DNA from: Candidatus Rokuibacteriota bacterium
GTDB taxonomy: Bacteria > Methylomirabilota > Methylomirabilia > Rokubacteriales > JACOUJ01
Direction of reading: 5' to 3'
Length of the DNA stretch: 7,691 bases
Assembly (NCBI GenBank): GCA_016177865.1
Contig: JACOUJ010000202.1
Span: forward strand, 1-7,691
Below are positions 4,273 to 7,691 of the stretch, piece after piece. Every line of letters starts with the position of its first letter. Position 1 is the stretch's first letter. The position numbers were made by a program, and so were the translations under genes. The notes below the pieces were generated by a model. The model saw only the letters and a program-made list of their open reading frames with translations, did no database searches and was not told where the DNA came from.

Positions 4273-5871
4273 ATGAGCGACTTAAACCGGCGACAGTTTC
4301 TGGTCGGCAGCACGGCAGCGGCCGCGGCCCTCACGCTTGGCGCCCCGTACGTCCAGGCGCAGAAGCGGGGCGGAACCCTTCGGGTCATCCCGCACGCAGA
4401 CCTGAAGGTCATTGACCCGATCTGGACGACCTCGTACCTCACCCGCAACTACAGCTACATGGTCTACGACACGCTCTTCGCCACCGATGCGCACCTCCAG
4501 ATCAAGCCGCAGATGGTGGACAAGTACTCGGTCAGCGGCGACAAGATGAAGTACAGCTTCACGCTGCGGGACGGGCTCAAGTTCCACGACGGACAGCCGG
4601 TAACGGCGGAGGACTGCGTGGTTTCGCTCCAGCGCTGGAGTAACAAGGACCCGCTGGGCAACCTCCTCCGCGCGGCGACGGGGAAGCTCCAGGCCGCGGA
4701 CAAGAAGACCTTCGTCCTGGAGCTGAAGGAACCCTTCGGCCTTGTCCTGGAGGCGCTCGGGAAGCCCTCCAGCAACGTGCCGTTTATCATGCCGGCGCGG
4801 ATTGCCGCCACCTCCGAGAACGAGCAGATCAAGGAGACGATCGGCTCAGGGCCGTACAAGTTCGTCAGGGAGGAGTGGCAGCCGGGTCATCAGGCCGTCT
4901 ACGTGCGGAACCCGGACTATGTCCCCCGGAACGAGTCCCCCAACGGGGCCGCCGGAGGCAAGCGTGTGTACGTGGACCGCGTCATCTGGCGCTACATCCC
5001 CGACGCCGCGACGGCCGCGGCTGCCCTTGAGGCGGGCGAGGTGGACTACTATGAATACCCGGCGATCGACTTCGTGCCGCGGCTTGAAAAGAACCCGAAC
5101 CTCACCGTGTTCGTGACCGACCCGCGTGGGAACCAGGGGTGGTTGCGGCCCAACCACCTGCACCCGCCGTTCAACAACAAGAAGGCCCGGCAAGCGCTCC
5201 TCTACCTGGTGAATCAGGAGACGGTCCTCCAAGGGACGATCGGGCACGCCAAGTACTACGGCACCTGCCCCGCCTACTTTATGTGTGGCGGCGGTCTGCC
5301 GTACGAGAGCGCCGCCGGCGCGCCAGCCAAGCCTGACCTCGACCGGGCACGGCAGCTCCTGAAGGAGGGCGGCTACGACGGCCGCCCGGTGGTGCTGATG
5401 GACCCGACCGATTATCCCTCCATCCACGGCGCGACGCTCGTGATCCGACAGCTCCTGGCCGAGGCCGGGGTCAACGTCGACCTGCAGGCCATGGACTGGA
5501 GCACACTGATTTCCCGGCGCGCCAGGAAGGAGCCACCCAAGGAGGGCGGCTGGAACCTGTTCGTCACGTGGTGGATCTCGGCGGACGTCATGCACCCTGC
5601 CGTCAACGCCGGGGTCAAGGGCGGGTGCGACAAGGCGTGGTTCGGCTGGTACTGCAGCGAGCAGATGGAGAAGCTCCGCGCCGATTGGGTGCGGGTGACC
5701 GACCCGGCTCGGCGCAAGCAGCTCGCCGAAGAGATCCAGAAGCTCGCCTACGACGAGGTGCCCTACGTGCTGTGGGGGCAGTTCGTACAGCCGACCATTT
5801 ACCGTAAGAACGTGCGCGGCGTGCTCAATTTTGCGTGCCCCGTCTTCTGGAACATCTCGCTGGAGGCGTAG
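4273..5871 (+). CDS. Dpp/Opp-type ABC transporter substrate-binding protein (SBP_bac_5 family), Tat-exported
   Basis: A 532-residue periplasmic solute receptor of the peptide/nickel/opine family, which captures the substrate and hands it to the two permeases encoded next. The N-terminus carries a twin-arginine signal (NRRQFLVGS, arginines 6-7), a hydrophobic Ala-rich stretch and a likely cleavage after VQA at residue 29. The mature protein opens with RGGTLRV, then YSFTLRDGLKFHDGQPVTAE (about 94-113), the signature of this family, GSGPYKFV, and the lobe-crossing segment HLHPPFNNKKARQALLYLVN. Mature length is typical. Six or more cysteines (C115, TCPAYFMC, GGCDK, WYCSEQ, FACP) are more than most members have and may form disulfides; Tat export of a folded protein would suit this. 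There is no lipobox. The substrate cannot be deduced. The gene heads an operon with its own promoter candidate, and its stop overlaps the next start by one base. Confidence 0.95.
   Translation: MSDLNRRQFLVGSTAAAAALTLGAPYVQAQKRGGTLRVIPHADLKVIDPIWTTSYLTRNYSYMVYDTLFATDAHLQIKPQMVDKYSVSGDKMKYSFTLRDGLKFHDGQPVTAEDCVVSLQRWSNKDPLGNLLRAATGKLQAADKKTFVLELKEPFGLVLEALGKPSSNVPFIMPARIAATSENEQIKETIGSGPYKFVREEWQPGHQAVYVRNPDYVPRNESPNGAAGGKRVYVDRVIWRYIPDAATAAAALEAGEVDYYEYPAIDFVPRLEKNPNLTVFVTDPRGNQGWLRPNHLHPPFNNKKARQALLYLVNQETVLQGTIGHAKYYGTCPAYFMCGGGLPYESAAGAPAKPDLDRARQLLKEGGYDGRPVVLMDPTDYPSIHGATLVIRQLLAEAGVNVDLQAMDWSTLISRRARKEPPKEGGWNLFVTWWISADVMHPAVNAGVKGGCDKAWFGWYCSEQMEKLRADWVRVTDPARRKQLAEEIQKLAYDEVPYVLWGQFVQPTIYRKNVRGVLNFACPVFWNISLEA
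5862..5866 (+). promoter_or_regulatory. Ribosome binding site of the first permease gene (GGAGG)
   Basis: GGAGG inside the last codons of the substrate-binding protein gene lies 4 nt before GTG 5871. It supports this GTG rather than the in-frame GTG at 5835, which would overlap the upstream gene by 37 nt. Confidence 0.6.
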
Positions 5872-6812
5872 TGCTCCCGCTCATTTTTCGCCGGCTCCTG
5901 GCCACCATCCCCATCATGGGGGTGGTGGCCCTTTTTGTCTTTGCCGTCCTGCACTTCACGCCCGGAGATCCTGCCGCGATCCTCGCCGGCGACTACGCGA
6001 CCCCGCAGGACATCGCGCGCATCCGGGCGCACCTTGGTCTTGACCGACCGTTTCTGGTCCAGGTCGGCATCTGGCTAGGTCAGGTGGTGCGGGGCGATCT
6101 GGGAACCTCGATCTTCTCTGGCCTGCCGGTCAGCACCCTCATCAAGCATCGCGCTGAACCGACGGTCGCGCTCACCATCCTGACCATGCTGATCTCGGTC
6201 CTCATCGCGGTGCCGCTCGGCGTGCTTGCCGCGTGGAAGCAGGGCTCCTGGATCGACCGGGCGGTGATGGTCTTTGCCGTCTCGGGGTTCTCGATGCCGG
6301 TCTTCTGGCTGGGCTTCCTTCTCGTGTACATCTTCGCCGTCCAGCTTGCCGTGCTGCCGGTGCAAGGTTACGTGCCGCTCCACACTGGCGTGATCCCGTT
6401 CCTCCGCCACCTGATCCTGCCGGCGCTGACGCTCTCACTCATCTTCATGGCGCTGATCGCCCGGATGACCCGGGCGACTATGCTCGGCGTGCTGAACGAG
6501 GACTACATCCGGACCGCCTTCGCCAAGGGCCTTGCGTCGCGGACTGTCCTGTTCCGGCATGCGCTGGGGAACGCGGGGCTCCCCGTCATCACGATCATCG
6601 GCCTCGGCTTCGCGCTCCTGATCGGCGGCGTGGTGGTCACCGAGAGCGTCTTCGCCATCCCGGGGATCGGTCGCCTCACCGTGGACGCCATCATCCACCG
6701 CGATTACCCGGTCGTCCAAGGAGTGGTCCTCGTCGTGTCGGGGGTCTACGTGCTGATCAACCTGGTCGTGGATCTCCTCTACGTCGTGCTTGACCCCCGC
6801 ATCCGGTACTGA
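5871..6812 (+). CDS. DppB-family ABC transporter permease
   Basis: A 313-residue inner-membrane permease, one half of the channel of a peptide-type importer. From the GTG start it reads MLPLIFRRLLATIP, the usual amphipathic N-terminus of DppB/OppB proteins, followed by the family motif FTPGDPA (29-35) and LGLDRP (55-60). About six membrane segments can be seen (roughly 10-28, 98-121, 132-158, 182-198, 240-260, 283-303). The cytoplasmic EAA loop that contacts the ATPase is DYIRTAFAKGLASRTVLFRH continuing to LPV (211-238), with the invariant Gly at 220. The C-terminus VDLLYVVLDPRIRY is typical. Length is normal and no defects are seen. The start overlaps the stop of the substrate-binding gene (TAGTG), implying translational coupling. 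The DppC-type partner follows after 50 nt. Confidence 0.95.
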   Translation: MLPLIFRRLLATIPIMGVVALFVFAVLHFTPGDPAAILAGDYATPQDIARIRAHLGLDRPFLVQVGIWLGQVVRGDLGTSIFSGLPVSTLIKHRAEPTVALTILTMLISVLIAVPLGVLAAWKQGSWIDRAVMVFAVSGFSMPVFWLGFLLVYIFAVQLAVLPVQGYVPLHTGVIPFLRHLILPALTLSLIFMALIARMTRATMLGVLNEDYIRTAFAKGLASRTVLFRHALGNAGLPVITIIGLGFALLIGGVVVTESVFAIPGIGRLTVDAIIHRDYPVVQGVVLVVSGVYVLINLVVDLLYVVLDPRIRY

Positions 6813-6862
6813 CGAATGCGTAGCGACTCCTGCCGGATCCGGACCGCTCGGGAAGGTCGCTG

Positions 6863-7691
6863 ATGGCGATCGCGACCCCCGAGCTGGTCCTCGCGCCCAC
6901 CCGCTCCAGCAGTCGCGTCCACGCGGTCTGGCGATTCGTGGTCCGGAATCCCACGCTCGCGGGCGGGCTCCTCTGCCTCGCGCTGATCGCGCTGACCGGC
7001 GCTGGGGCCCATCTCTGGTGGACCGGCGACCCACAGAGCATGAAGCCAATCACCCGCCTGCGCCCGCCCTCCGCCGAGCACTGGTTCGGTACCGACCAGT
7101 ACGGGCGGGACATCTACTCGCGCACGCTCTACGGCGGCCGGATCTCCCTGGTTGTCGGCTCCGCGGTCGCCGTGATCAGCCTCGTCATCGGTACCGCCAT
7201 CGGCCTAGTGAGCGGCTACTACCGGCGGCTCGACGCCGTGGTCATGAGGATCATGGACGGCCTCATGGCAATCCCCGCCATCCTGCTGGCATTGGCGCTC
7301 ATGGCGCTGCTCCGCGCCAGTGTTCAGAACGTGATCATTGCGCTAGTGATCCCGGAGATTCCTCGGACGGTGCGGCTCGTGCGGGCCTCAGTCTTGAGCC
7401 TGCGTGAGCAAGTCATGGTCGAGGGCGCACGGGCTGTAGGCGCCAGCACGCCCCGCATCCTCCTGCGCTACATCCTGCCAGCGCTCGTCGCCCCCCTCAT
7501 CGTGCAGGGAACGTATATCTGCGCCTCGGCGATTCTCGTCGAGGCGTATCTCTCCTTCCTCGGCGCGGGCACACCTCCGCACATCCCGAGCTGGGGAAAC
7601 ATCATGGCCGAGGGGCGTACGTACGTGCAGCTCGCGTTCTGGATCATCCTCTTTCCGGGCCTGTTCCTTGCGCTGACGGTCCTCTCGATCA
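6863..7691 (+). CDS. DppC-family ABC transporter permease (3' partial)
   Basis: The second permease subunit, pairing with the preceding DppB-type protein. 276 residues are present from ATG 6863 and the frame is still open at the window end; the family is normally about 280-310 residues, so only a short tail is missing. GGAAGG at 6851-6856 lies 6 nt upstream of the ATG. Seen in order: a basic cytoplasmic N-terminus, the first membrane helix (about 31-50), the family signature HWFGTDQYGRDIYSRTLYGG (73-92), membrane segments at about 95-118 and 132-165, and the EAA loop VMVEGARAVGASTPRILLRY continuing to LPALVAP (184-211). These are followed by SFLGAGTPPHIPSWGNIMAEG, the conserved DppC/OppC periplasmic motif. 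No frameshift is seen. The ATPase genes DppD/DppF are expected next, outside the window. Confidence 0.94.
   Translation, partial: MAIATPELVLAPTRSSSRVHAVWRFVVRNPTLAGGLLCLALIALTGAGAHLWWTGDPQSMKPITRLRPPSAEHWFGTDQYGRDIYSRTLYGGRISLVVGSAVAVISLVIGTAIGLVSGYYRRLDAVVMRIMDGLMAIPAILLALALMALLRASVQNVIIALVIPEIPRTVRLVRASVLSLREQVMVEGARAVGASTPRILLRYILPALVAPLIVQGTYICASAILVEAYLSFLGAGTPPHIPSWGNIMAEGRTYVQLAFWIILFPGLFLALTVLSI

Noticed and set aside
3837..4448. 203-residue open frame on the minus strand
   Set aside because: Its first third overlaps the well-supported substrate-binding gene on the other strand, no domain is recognisable, and GC-rich DNA commonly leaves the opposite strand open. Only the part outside that gene is kept as a weak finding.
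4846..5595. 249-residue open frame on the minus strand across the substrate-binding protein gene
   Set aside because: It is a shadow of the coding strand, with no domain or ribosome site.
6435..7049. 204-residue open frame on the minus strand across the permease genes
   Set aside because: It is antisense to conserved permease motifs and has low-complexity composition.
6790..7407. 205-residue plus-strand frame overlapping the second permease
   Set aside because: It is out of frame with the clear DppC-family protein starting at 6863 and rich in Arg/Pro/Ala, with no motif.

Overview
The window comes from a GC-rich bacterial chromosome or metagenomic contig. All recognisable genes are on the plus strand. 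Sampled lines inside hemA and hemL are about 73-77% GC. Nothing in the sequence fixes the taxon. The hem genes, the short HicBA type and the Dpp-type transporter would fit lineages such as Rokubacteria/Methylomirabilota or deltaproteobacteria, but that is impression only.

Region 1 (1-2935) is tetrapyrrole synthesis. It holds the 3' two thirds of hemA (glutamyl-tRNA reductase) and a complete hemL (glutamate-1-semialdehyde aminomutase), the two consecutive enzymes of the C5 route to 5-aminolevulinate. Between them lies a complete 2-keto-4-pentenoate hydratase/MhpD-family gene with clearly lower GC (52-58% in sampled lines). It looks like a later insertion into a hem cluster, and hemC, hemD and hemB are not between hemA and hemL here.

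Region 2 (2936-3719) holds a putative extended -10 promoter, a short HicB-type antitoxin, and an ATGA-coupled hicA toxin gene. The toxin homology stops abruptly at about 3430. After that the frame runs into unrelated, hairpin- and repeat-rich sequence, so hicA looks broken.

Region 3 (3720-4256) has no convincing gene. It ends in a good promoter candidate (TTGACA-18-CACAAT) surrounded by small dyads and a duplicated CCGGTACC, just upstream of the transporter operon.

Region 4 (4273-7691) is the start of a Dpp/Opp-type ABC importer operon: a Tat-exported substrate-binding protein, a DppB-family permease overlapping it by one base, and a DppC-family permease cut off by the window end. ATPase genes (DppD/F type) would be expected beyond the window. 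The three proteins would deliver a peptide, opine or other small solute across the inner membrane; the substrate cannot be read from sequence.

I see no rRNA, tRNA, CRISPR array or intact transposase, and no convincing undescribed system. The points most worth a second look are the truncated hicA and the sequence attached to it, the foreign-looking hydratase in the hem cluster, and the promoter/operator-like cluster before the transporter.
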